Assembly: GCA_009781515.1 (NCBI GenBank)
Contig: WQXY01000001.1
Location: 124,001 to 188,000 of the forward strand
Origin: Oscillospiraceae bacterium
Lineage (GTDB): Bacteria; Bacillota; Clostridia; Oscillospirales; Oscillospiraceae
Length of the DNA stretch: 64,000 bases
Direction: 5' to 3'
The notes under the pieces were generated by a model. The model saw only the letters and a program-made list of their open reading frames with translations, did not search any database and was not told where the DNA came from. Positions 47,027 through 55,386 of the stretch are shown piece by piece (within the stretch, counting starts at the first letter, position 1; each line of letters opens with the position of its first letter). Position numbers and translations under genes: made by a program.

Positions 47027-48355
47027 ATGTCAGAGCTAAGGGAAAAGGTTAATAATCTGCCGCAGCTGCCGGGTGTTTACCTGATGAAAGACATTGACGG
47101 TCAGGTCATTTATATCGGCAAGGCTGTCAGGCTGAAAAGCCGCGTAAGCAGTTATTTTAATTTTGATGATGAGAACCCTCTCTCCGATACGAAGACAGGG
47201 CAGATGATATCAAAAATAGCGGATTTTGACTTTATTGCAGCCCAATCCGAGTTTGAGGCTTTGCTGCTTGAAAATTCCCTTATAAAAGAGTTGCTGCCTA
47301 AATATAATATAAAACTTCGTGATGACAAGGGCTTTCCCGTTATCAGGGTTGATATTGAAAGTGATTACCCGACATTTAAGATTGTGTCCAATCCGACAGA
47401 TGATGCGGCTATTTATCTCGGGCCGTACGGCGGCAGACAGGATACACGAAAGGCACTTTTTGAAGTCAGTCGTGTTATGAAGCTTCCGACCTGCAGCAAA
47501 AAAATAAAAAATGTCATAGGTAAGGAACGTGCGTGCTTAAACTTTGATATGGGTAACTGTCCGGGTTATTGTCAGGATATAAAGCTCCAAAAAGCCCACA
47601 GAGAGGCTGTGATATCTGCAATTGACGTGTTTCAAGGAAAAACGGGAAATCTCATAAAAAGACTTACAAAAGAAATGGAAGAAGCATCAAAAAATCTTAA
47701 ATTCGAGCTTGCCGCAGTTTTGCGTGACAGGGTCAAGGCTGTAGAGGTTCTTTCGCAAAAGCAATTTTTCAAAGAAGATGAAATCCATGAACTTGACGCA
47801 CTTCATAAAGAAAAGGTGCTCAAGACGCATTTATGGCTATCCAAGGCGCTTGGTCTTGAAGCAGTTCCCGAGAGGATTGAAGCCTTTGATATTTCAAATA
47901 CCGGCTCAAGCGATATTGTCGGGTCTATGGTGGTGTTTGTAAGAGGCAAGCCGTATAAAAAGGATTACAGGCACTTTAAGATAAAAACAAGGAAAAATCA
48001 GGACGATTACGGGAGCATGGCAGAGGTTGTGTCCCGACGTATTAAGCGGTATTTGGCAGAAGATGCGAAATTTTCCACCCTGCCTGATATAATGCTCATT
48101 GACGGTGGTGCAAACCATGCGGCAGTTGTCAAAAAAACTCTTGACAAACTTGGTGTAGAGCTTCCTGTTTTTGGCATGGTAAAGGATGAAAAGCACAGGA
48201 CGCGCGCTCTTGTTTCGGCAAACGGCGATGAAATCGGGCTTGCAGCGAGTCCTGCAGTGTTTGCGCTCATCGGAACAATTCAAGAGGAAGCACACAGATT
48301 TGCCGTCGAATATCACCGAAAATTAAGGTCAAAAACAATGTTGGAGGGAAAATGA
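47027..48355 (+). CDS. uvrC: Short UvrC-type excinuclease subunit
   Basis: At 442 residues it is about 150-170 shorter than typical UvrC. Present: GIY-YIG nuclease (about 10-95, GVYLM and VIYIGKA), four Cys (156, 170, 178, 182), the UVR domain that binds UvrB (about 207-242), and the RNase H-like nuclease with D288, D359 and H423. Missing: roughly 100 residues between the UVR and nuclease domains, and the whole C-terminal helix-hairpin-helix pair, since the protein stops after RKLRSKTMLEGK. The stop overlaps rsmD by four bases, so truncation is not a recent frameshift. Confidence 0.88.
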   Translation: MSELREKVNNLPQLPGVYLMKDIDGQVIYIGKAVRLKSRVSSYFNFDDENPLSDTKTGQMISKIADFDFIAAQSEFEALLLENSLIKELLPKYNIKLRDDKGFPVIRVDIESDYPTFKIVSNPTDDAAIYLGPYGGRQDTRKALFEVSRVMKLPTCSKKIKNVIGKERACLNFDMGNCPGYCQDIKLQKAHREAVISAIDVFQGKTGNLIKRLTKEMEEASKNLKFELAAVLRDRVKAVEVLSQKQFFKEDEIHELDALHKEKVLKTHLWLSKALGLEAVPERIEAFDISNTGSSDIVGSMVVFVRGKPYKKDYRHFKIKTRKNQDDYGSMAEVVSRRIKRYLAEDAKFSTLPDIMLIDGGANHAAVVKKTLDKLGVELPVFGMVKDEKHRTRALVSANGDEIGLAASPAVFALIGTIQEEAHRFAVEYHRKLRSKTMLEGK

Positions 48356-48894
48356 GAGTTATCAGCGGGAGTGCGAGAGGTCGCAAGCTTATAGAGCCGA
48401 AAGGTGAGGCAATACGCCCGACAAGCGATAAGGTCAAAGAGGCGATATTTACTATTATTCAGTTTGATATAGAGGGCAGGCGTGTGCTTGATTTGTTTGC
48501 GGGAACAGGGCAGCTTGGTATCGAAGCGCTATCGCGCGGAGCAGCAAGTGTGGTCTTTGTTGATGAGAAACCCGACGCTGCAAAAATTATCCGTGATAAC
48601 CTTAGAGTTTGCAAGTTTTCGGACCAAGCCGTGGTCTACACAACAGATGCTATGCGTTATTTGGAATATGACGAGAAGTTTGATATAATTTTTGTCGACG
48701 CCCCATACGATACACAGCTTGCAAGTAAAGCTCTTTCTAAAATTACAGTGTTTGACAAACTTAATATAAATGGTATAATAATCGTTGAGGCAAAAACAGG
48801 CACCGAATTACCGGAGATAAACCTGCCGTATGAATTAATAAAAGAGTACAAATACGGAGGCGTTACACTGTTTAAGCTGTCTCGCAGGGAATAA
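48352..48894 (+). CDS. rsmD: 16S rRNA (guanine-966-N2) methyltransferase
   Basis: A 180-residue SAM-dependent methyltransferase. MRVISGSARGRKL and RPTSDKVKEAIF are the RsmD start; the SAM motif is LDLFAGTGQLGIEALSRGA. The catalytic NPPY/DPPY position reads VDAPY. Adjacent to coaD as in most Firmicutes. Confidence 0.93.
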   Translation: MRVISGSARGRKLIEPKGEAIRPTSDKVKEAIFTIIQFDIEGRRVLDLFAGTGQLGIEALSRGAASVVFVDEKPDAAKIIRDNLRVCKFSDQAVVYTTDAMRYLEYDEKFDIIFVDAPYDTQLASKALSKITVFDKLNINGIIIVEAKTGTELPEINLPYELIKEYKYGGVTLFKLSRRE

Positions 48895-48899
48895 CATTT

Positions 48900-49397
48900 A
48901 TGAGTATAGCAGTCTATCCCGGCTCTTTCGACCCCATAACACTCGGACACTTAAATATCATTAGGCGCAGTGCGGCTTTATTTGACGAGCTTTATGTATG
49001 TGTTATGATAAATTCTGATAAAAAACCGCTCTTTAATCGTAATGAACGTGTAGATTTTATTGAGAGAGCTGTGGTAAGATATAAAAACGTAAAGGTCGAG
49101 TCATCGGAAGAATTACTCGTGCGATACATGCAAGAAAAAGACGCCAAGGTCGTAATCAAAGGACTGCGGGCTGTTTCTGATTTTGATAAGGAGTTTCAGA
49201 TTGCCCTGATAAACAGAAAGCTCGACACAAAAATTGAAACCTTATTTATGCCCTCAAGTGAGAAGTACACATATATCAGCTCATCAGCTGCCCTTGAAAT
49301 GGCGAGATACGGAGATGATTTGAAAACTTTCTTACCGCACGAAATCATTGATGATGTAATCGCTAAAATAAAAAGTGAGGGGATGATGTTCAAATGA
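48900..49397 (+). CDS. coaD: Phosphopantetheine adenylyltransferase
   Basis: A 165-residue nucleotidyltransferase forming dephospho-CoA. YPGSFDPITLGHLNII holds the TxGH motif, KGLRAVSDFDKEFQIA the substrate site, and YTYISSSAALEMA the C-terminal ISS signature. It overlaps the next gene by four bases. Confidence 0.96.
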   Translation: MSIAVYPGSFDPITLGHLNIIRRSAALFDELYVCVMINSDKKPLFNRNERVDFIERAVVRYKNVKVESSEELLVRYMQEKDAKVVIKGLRAVSDFDKEFQIALINRKLDTKIETLFMPSSEKYTYISSSAALEMARYGDDLKTFLPHEIIDDVIAKIKSEGMMFK

Positions 49398-49930
49398 GCA
49401 GCAGAATTCCGGAAATGTTAAATCAGCTTCACGCAATGATATCCGAAGCATGGGGTGTCCCGCTCGGTGCTGAGAAATGCGTCATTGAAAGAGACAAGGC
49501 ACTTGATATACTCGATGAGATAAGAGGTCAGTTCCCGACGGAAATAGCAGAGGCAAAAAGACTTCTTGACGCAAGAGCCGACTTTATCAACAATGCAAAA
49601 CGCGAGGCTGAGGTAATTAAAAGAACAGCCGAGGAGCAAGCAAGGCAGCTTATCGACGATCAACAAATCATAAAAATTTCAAGAGCAAAAAGTAACGAAA
49701 TGCTCTCACATGCCGAGGCTTCTTCAAATGAACTTCGCCGTGCGGCAAATGAATATGTTGACGATAGTATGCAACGTACGGAAGAAGCACTTAACACGGC
49801 GCTTGAGGAAATCAAAAGGTCAAGGCAACGTTTTCGTCAGGCTTCGCGCTCTGCAGCCGACATGCCGCTCAGCACCCCGCCGGCCGAACCGATCCCGTCA
49901 CCAAAGATAGACATTGAAATAGATGAATAA
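49394..49930 (+). CDS. Coiled-coil protein of unknown function
   Basis: A 178-residue protein, mostly predicted alpha-helix rich in Ala, Glu, Arg and Lys, similar in style to ATP-synthase b-type or DivIVA-like coiled coils (KREAEVIKRTAEEQARQL). A Pro-rich acidic tail follows (PPAEPIPSPK). No signal peptide or membrane helix. Such genes commonly follow coaD in Clostridia; function not established. Translationally coupled to coaD. Confidence 0.75.
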   Translation: MSSRIPEMLNQLHAMISEAWGVPLGAEKCVIERDKALDILDEIRGQFPTEIAEAKRLLDARADFINNAKREAEVIKRTAEEQARQLIDDQQIIKISRAKSNEMLSHAEASSNELRRAANEYVDDSMQRTEEALNTALEEIKRSRQRFRQASRSAADMPLSTPPAEPIPSPKIDIEIDE

Positions 49931-49961
49931 CATTATGGTTTTTGCGTAGGAGAGGAGCAAG

Positions 49962-51968
49962 ATGAACAAAAAGGTTGTGAAGCTGAAAATCCTAATTCCA
50001 ATGCTGGCGATAACATTATTATGCGGCGTATCTGTGCTTGTTACGTCAATTTTTGCATATAGCGACAAGGTAAACAGTGTTATCTATGAGCGTATTGAGA
50101 ACTCAAAAGAAGCTATAATGTTCCGCTTTTCAACCGTCATGGAAAATACACGTCTTGCAGCAATTGAATTTGCAGAAAGACCCGACTTCATCGAAGCTTT
50201 TCAGGAGGGTGATTTTGACGCAGTAGCTGCTATGGCAGGCACTCTAAAGTCACGAGAACAGCTCGATTTCGGACTTTTTACAGACAATCAAGGAAATGTC
50301 CTGCTTAGGACACATGATAGAAACAATATCAATGGAAATGTCGCGCAAGCTCCTCAGATGCAGTTATTACTCGAGGGTGAAACTGATGCATCCATTACCC
50401 GCGGCGAGCAGGAAGCCTTGCGGCTCAGTGCAGGCACTGCAATATATAACGAAGATGATGAAATAATCGGAACGGTTACATTCGGACGGAATTTGGATAA
50501 CCGTAACTTCGCATATTCACTTAGGGAAATGACAGGCAATGATGTTACGATATTTGACGGACAAACAAACATTGCATCTTCTCTAAACTGGCCGTCGCTT
50601 TCATTTTTGGCACAGAATTTCAGAGATGATATAATTTCTACGGTTATTGACAAGGGCACTGTATATGAGGGTGAACTTAACTTTTTAGAGATGAAAGTTC
50701 TCGCTAAAATTTTTCCGCTATATGGCACTGACGGCAATATCGTCGGTATGATACTTGTTGGTGTTCACACAAGTGTTGCGACCGGTGAAATATTCAGCTT
50801 TATACTCAGTGGCTCGATTATCACTCTTATCGTCTTTATAATAGCGATTTTTGTATCGTTTTATGTTTCGGGCAATATCGAAAAACAATTTGGAAAAATG
50901 ATTACAGACATGACACACCGCGACAAGCTGCTTGAAGCTGTTAATCAGGCATCTGCAATTTTGCTTGAAATAGATGAAACAGATGATATCAGAGCTCCAC
51001 TCATTTCCGGTATGGAGCTTATTGGTAATGCTATGTCTGTCGACCATGTTCATCTTTGGCAGGGCAGAACAGACGAAGAGGGCATTACACAGTTTGTTCG
51101 TGAATACAGTTGGGTCAGCAACTACGCCAAGTCAAGGTCAAAAGCACCCAAATATATCTATTCCTCGACCGACAGCAGTAAGCTTGACTGGATGGAAAAA
51201 TTCCTGCAGGGTGAATATATCGGCGGTGTTATATCCAATATGCCCGAGAGCTATCAGGAGCTTCTAAAGCCGCTCAACACCAAGTCAATCACAATGGTGC
51301 CGCTGTTTTTGGAAAACCAGTTTTGGGGTATGTTCTCAATTGACAACATCAATAAAGAGCTTGTTTTTGCAGATGAGGAAGTCACGATTTTGCGCTCCAT
51401 AAGCCTTATGATGGCTAACATCGTCCGCCGTCACGCACTGCAAAACGAGAACTTGAAAGTTTACTTCGACGCACTGACGGGTATTCATAACAGGCGCTTC
51501 TTTGATAAAACAATGCGCCGCGTGATAAGCTCACTGTCTCGTGCGGGCGGTACGCTTTCTGTTATGATGATTGACGTTGACTACTTCAAAAAATACAACG
51601 ACACATACGGACATGGTGCGGGTGACGAGTGCCTTATCAAAGTTGCCGAGGTGCTCTCAAGCAGTGTGATGCGTGTTGATGATTTTGTTGCACGCTACGG
51701 CGGTGAGGAATTTGTCGCAGTCATGCCAAACACTGACGAGGCGGGTGCTGTTGCCGTTGCCGAAAAAATGCTTGAAAATATCCGTGGTGCCAATATTGAA
51801 CATAAGGCAAGCGAAGTTGAAAAGTTTGTTACGTTCTCAATCGGTCTTACATCGGGCGTGGTTACTCAGTTCCACACACCGGACTCATTTGTTGCAAAGG
51901 CTGACGAAATGCTCTACAAATCAAAGGGTGAGGGGCGTAACAGATACACATTCGGCGAGATAACGTAA
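49962..51968 (+). CDS. Membrane diguanylate cyclase with sensor and GAF domains
   Basis: A 668-residue protein: membrane helix near 11-32, an extracellular Cache-like sensor to about 275, a second helix near 281-303, a GAF-like domain (about 345-495) and GGDEF (about 505-665). The active site reads RYGGEEF, and an RxxD inhibitory site (RVDD) precedes it by five residues, so it should make c-di-GMP with product inhibition. GGAGAGGAG is upstream. PilB with MshEN-type repeats is a possible effector within this window. Confidence 0.92.
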   Translation: MNKKVVKLKILIPMLAITLLCGVSVLVTSIFAYSDKVNSVIYERIENSKEAIMFRFSTVMENTRLAAIEFAERPDFIEAFQEGDFDAVAAMAGTLKSREQLDFGLFTDNQGNVLLRTHDRNNINGNVAQAPQMQLLLEGETDASITRGEQEALRLSAGTAIYNEDDEIIGTVTFGRNLDNRNFAYSLREMTGNDVTIFDGQTNIASSLNWPSLSFLAQNFRDDIISTVIDKGTVYEGELNFLEMKVLAKIFPLYGTDGNIVGMILVGVHTSVATGEIFSFILSGSIITLIVFIIAIFVSFYVSGNIEKQFGKMITDMTHRDKLLEAVNQASAILLEIDETDDIRAPLISGMELIGNAMSVDHVHLWQGRTDEEGITQFVREYSWVSNYAKSRSKAPKYIYSSTDSSKLDWMEKFLQGEYIGGVISNMPESYQELLKPLNTKSITMVPLFLENQFWGMFSIDNINKELVFADEEVTILRSISLMMANIVRRHALQNENLKVYFDALTGIHNRRFFDKTMRRVISSLSRAGGTLSVMMIDVDYFKKYNDTYGHGAGDECLIKVAEVLSSSVMRVDDFVARYGGEEFVAVMPNTDEAGAVAVAEKMLENIRGANIEHKASEVEKFVTFSIGLTSGVVTQFHTPDSFVAKADEMLYKSKGEGRNRYTFGEIT

Positions 51969-51988
51969 ACATTGTTTCGAAGTGCTAA

Positions 51989-52014
51989 GGGGACAGGACT
52001 TAAGTCCTGTCCCC
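51989..52014. terminator. Perfect 26-base palindrome after the diguanylate cyclase
   Basis: GGGGACAGGACTTAAGTCCTGTCCCC. No T-tract. Probably an interspersed palindromic repeat that also separates two transcription units. Confidence 0.55.
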
Positions 52015-52027
52015 ATTGACATTTTTA

Positions 52028-52056
52028 TTGCATTTTGCGCTTTGTTCTGATACAAT
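52028..52056 (+). promoter_or_regulatory. Promoter of tig operon
   Basis: TTGCAT (52028-52033), 17 bases, TACAAT (52051-52056). Confidence 0.6.
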
Positions 52057-52096
52057 GTCTCGGCATGTTTGATTTGAATTATGGAGGAAAATTAGC

Positions 52097-53479
52097 TTGA
52101 ACTTAATCAGCAGTGAAAAGAAAGAAAAAAACGAAATTGAACTTAAAATCAAAGTTACTCCCGAGGAGCTTGAGGCTGCAATAAACAAAGCATATCTCAA
52201 GAACAGAAACCGCATTGGTGTGCCCGGCTTTCGTAAGGGTAAGGCTCCGCGGAAAATAATTGAAAAGATGTACGGCGTGGCGATTTTTATGAATGACGCA
52301 CTCGACAGCCTGCTGCCGGACGTGCTTAAATTTGCAATGAAAGACACCGACCTTGACATTGTAGGCTATCCGAAAATATCCAACATTGACTTGAAAGATA
52401 ACGATACATGGGCGGAAATTACACTTATTGCAGCACTTCGTCCCGAAGTTAAGCTTAAAAAGTACAAGGGTCTGAGTGCCGAAAAACCGTCGATTGAAGT
52501 TCCAAAGAGCGAAATTGACAGTGAGCTTGAAGCAATGAGACAGCGTAATGCCCGTATGGAACCTGCAGAGCGCCCCGCAAAAATGGGTGATATTGCCGTT
52601 ATTAATTTTGAAGGCTTTCTTGACGGTGTTCCTTTTGACGGCGGTAAGGGTGAAAACTATGACCTTGAGCTTGGTTCGGGATCATTTATCCCCGGCTTTG
52701 AGGAAAAGGTCGAGGGCATGGAAATCGGCGAAGAGCGTGATATAGACCTCGTATTTCCGGAAAACTACAAAGAAGACCTCGCAGGGAAAGCAGTTGTCTT
52801 TAAGGTCAAACTCAACGAAGTTAAAGAGAAGCAGCTGCCCGCACTTGATGATGAGTTTGCCAAGGATGTATCGGAGTTTGATACTCTCGATGAATACAAA
52901 GCGAGCATTAAGGCTAAAATCGAAGAAAAAAGAAAAACCGATGTTGATGAAACCTTTGAAAACATTCTTATGGAACAAATAACGGATGAAATGGAAGCAG
53001 ATGTTCCCGATGCAATGATTGAAGAGCAGCTCGAGCGCTCTATGGACAGCTTTTCGCGTCAAATATCCGCCTACGGAATGCAGCCTGAGCAATATATGCA
53101 AATGCTCGGAATTACGCCCGATACATTCAAGGAAAAAATGCGCGGCAATGCTGAAAAGCAGGTGAAAACATCACTTGCATTAGCTAAAATAGCAGAGCTT
53201 GAGGACATTGAGATTTCTGACAAAGAAATCGAAGAAGAATATGAAGCAGCTGCAAAGCAGTACAAGATTGATTTGGAAAAGATACAAAAGGAAGTACCGC
53301 GCGCTGATATTATCCATGACTTAAAGCTGCGTAAAGCTGTTAAGATTGTTATTGACAGTGCAAAAGCTGAAAAACCAAAAGCTGCTCCCGCAAAAGCAGC
53401 AAAGGATACCGAAAAACCTGCACAAAAACCCGCGGCAGCAAAAAAACCTGAAAAAAAAGCAGAAAAGAAAGGTGAATAA
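52097..53479 (+). CDS. tig: Trigger factor
   Basis: A 460-residue ribosome-associated chaperone. The ribosome-binding loop is GVPGFRKGKAPRKIIE; an FKBP-type PPIase domain spans about 155-245 (GDIAVINFEGFLDG, SGSFIPGFEEKVEG), then the helical arms. The C-terminus carries an extra Lys/Ala/Pro-rich tail of about 35 residues. TTG start at 52097 after GGAGG. First gene of the protease cluster. Confidence 0.96.
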   Translation: MNLISSEKKEKNEIELKIKVTPEELEAAINKAYLKNRNRIGVPGFRKGKAPRKIIEKMYGVAIFMNDALDSLLPDVLKFAMKDTDLDIVGYPKISNIDLKDNDTWAEITLIAALRPEVKLKKYKGLSAEKPSIEVPKSEIDSELEAMRQRNARMEPAERPAKMGDIAVINFEGFLDGVPFDGGKGENYDLELGSGSFIPGFEEKVEGMEIGEERDIDLVFPENYKEDLAGKAVVFKVKLNEVKEKQLPALDDEFAKDVSEFDTLDEYKASIKAKIEEKRKTDVDETFENILMEQITDEMEADVPDAMIEEQLERSMDSFSRQISAYGMQPEQYMQMLGITPDTFKEKMRGNAEKQVKTSLALAKIAELEDIEISDKEIEEEYEAAAKQYKIDLEKIQKEVPRADIIHDLKLRKAVKIVIDSAKAEKPKAAPAKAAKDTEKPAQKPAAAKKPEKKAEKKGE

Positions 53480-53482
53480 CAA

Positions 53483-54064
53483 ATGAGTTTAGTACCGTAT
53501 GTAGTAGAGCAGACCTCACGCGGTGAGCGCTCGTATGACATTTTTTCAAGACTCTTAAATGACCGCATAGTCTTTTTGAGTGAGGAAGTCAACGACACAA
53601 CGGCAAGCCTTGTTGTGGCACAGCTGCTTTATCTTGAAGCGCAAGATCCCGATAAGGATATCCAGTTTTATATCAACAGCCCCGGCGGCAGTGTGTCGTC
53701 AGGCTTTGCTATCTATGACACAATGCAATACATCAAGTGTGATGTATCCACCATTTGTATCGGACTTGCCGCCAGTATGGGTGCATTTTTGCTCTCATCG
53801 GGTGCAAAGGGTAAGCGTATTGCTTTGCCGAATGCCGAGATAATGATACATCAGCCGACGGGCGGATTTAGAGGTCAGGCAACCGACATTCAAATTCATG
53901 CGGAAAAAATACTTCGCACGAAAGAAACGCTTAATAAAATCCTTGCGGAAAACACAGGGAAAACTGCCGAAGTGATACGAGAAGCTTCCGAGCGCGATAA
54001 TTACATGACAGCCGACGAAGCTAAGGAATTTGGACTGATTGACAGCGTAATATTTAAGAGATAA
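53483..54064 (+). CDS. clpP: ATP-dependent Clp protease proteolytic subunit
   Basis: A 193-residue serine protease. Catalytic Ser lies in [11 protein letters not shown], His in IMIHQPTGG, and Asp in the C-terminal half ([11 protein letters not shown]). YINSPGGSV is the oxyanion region. Works with ClpX, the next gene. Confidence 0.97.
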   Translation: MSLVPYVVEQTSRGERSYDIFSRLLNDRIVFLSEEVNDTTASLVVAQLLYLEAQDPDKDIQFYINSPGGSVSSGFAIYDTMQYIKCDVSTICIGLAASMGAFLLSSGAKGKRIALPNAEIMIHQPTGGFRGQATDIQIHAEKILRTKETLNKILAENTGKTAEVIREASERDNYMTADEAKEFGLIDSVIFKR

Positions 54065-54083
54065 TTGAAAGAAGTGAGTATTA

Positions 54084-55376
54084 ATGGCGTTTTTTAATGA
54101 TATAAAGGGAGTACATTGTACCTTTTGCGGAAAACGGCAGGACCAAGTCGAGCGGCTTATAGCCGGACAAGGTGCGTCATACATTTGTAATGAATGTGTT
54201 TTACTTTGTATGAACATCATGGAATATGAGTTTGTCTCAAAAAAAGCCGAAGAGGAAGACCTGTCCGGCTCTTTGATAAACTTTGAAGATCTGCCTATAC
54301 CCTCTGATATAAAAGACACACTTGACGATTATGCTATCGGTCAGGAAGACGCAAAAATTGCACTTTCCGTTGCCGTATACAATCATTACAAGCGCCTTTT
54401 GTACGGCACAAATGACGATACGGAGCTTCAAAAAAGCAATATTCTTATTATAGGCCCTACGGGCAGCGGCAAGACACTTTTTGCTCAAACCCTTGCAAGA
54501 GTGCTAAAAGTTCCGTTTGCAATCGCAGACGCCACAACCATTACCGAGGCAGGTTATGTCGGTGATGATGTTGAAAATATACTGCTTCGTTTGCTGCAGG
54601 CTGCAGATTTTGACATCGAAGCAGCAGAGCGCGGCATTATCTACATCGACGAAATTGATAAAATTACACGTAAGAGTGAAAACACCTCAATAACACGCGA
54701 TGTTTCCGGTGAGGGTGTGCAGCAGGCACTGCTCAAAATCCTTGAGGGGACAATTGCCAGTGTTCCGCCGCAGGGTGGACGCAAGCACCCGCATCAGGAG
54801 GTTATTCCGATTGACACTACAAATATCCTCTTTATATGCGGCGGTGCATTTGAGGGCATTGACAAGATTATTGAGCACAGGCTCGATAAAAAAAGCATCG
54901 GGTTTGGTGCAGAGATTAAAACAAAAAAAGAAAAAGATATCGGCGAAATACTAAAAGAGGTGCAGTCGCACGATTTGCTTAAATACGGGCTTATTCCGGA
55001 GCTTGTGGGCCGGTTGCCCGTTATTGCTCCGCTCAATCCGCTCAACCGTGAGGATATGATAAGAATTCTCAAAGAGCCGAAAAATTCATTGGTACGTCAA
55101 TACACAGCCTTGCTTGGTTTTGACGATGTAACCCTTGAGTATACCGATGATGCTCTCGGTGAAATTGCCGACAAGGCGATTGATATGGAAATAGGGGCGC
55201 GCGGGCTTAGGAGCATTATGGAAAAAACAATGCTTCAAATCATGTATGACATTCCGTCCGACAGTGATATTGAAAAAGTTACAATTACAAAGGAATGTAT
55301 AAACGGTCAAAAACCGCCGCTTATAACAAAAGGAACAACCAAAAGAAATAAGCAAAAAGAAGCTAACGCAAGCTGA
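54084..55376 (+). CDS. clpX: ClpX ATPase
   Basis: A 430-residue AAA+ unfoldase. N-terminal zinc-binding C4 (CTFCGK ... CNECVLLC), Walker [13 protein letters not shown], Walker [11 protein letters not shown], and sensor and RKH pore loops (RGLRSIMEK at the C-domain). Delivers substrates to ClpP. Confidence 0.97.
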   Translation: MAFFNDIKGVHCTFCGKRQDQVERLIAGQGASYICNECVLLCMNIMEYEFVSKKAEEEDLSGSLINFEDLPIPSDIKDTLDDYAIGQEDAKIALSVAVYNHYKRLLYGTNDDTELQKSNILIIGPTGSGKTLFAQTLARVLKVPFAIADATTITEAGYVGDDVENILLRLLQAADFDIEAAERGIIYIDEIDKITRKSENTSITRDVSGEGVQQALLKILEGTIASVPPQGGRKHPHQEVIPIDTTNILFICGGAFEGIDKIIEHRLDKKSIGFGAEIKTKKEKDIGEILKEVQSHDLLKYGLIPELVGRLPVIAPLNPLNREDMIRILKEPKNSLVRQYTALLGFDDVTLEYTDDALGEIADKAIDMEIGARGLRSIMEKTMLQIMYDIPSDSDIEKVTITKECINGQKPPLITKGTTKRNKQKEANAS

Positions 55377-55386
55377 GGAGTTTTCA

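Noticed and set aside
47027-48355. Frameshifted or broken uvrC
   Set aside because: The frame is continuous, both nuclease sites are intact, and the stop is coupled by ATGA overlap to rsmD; no HhH coding remnant follows.
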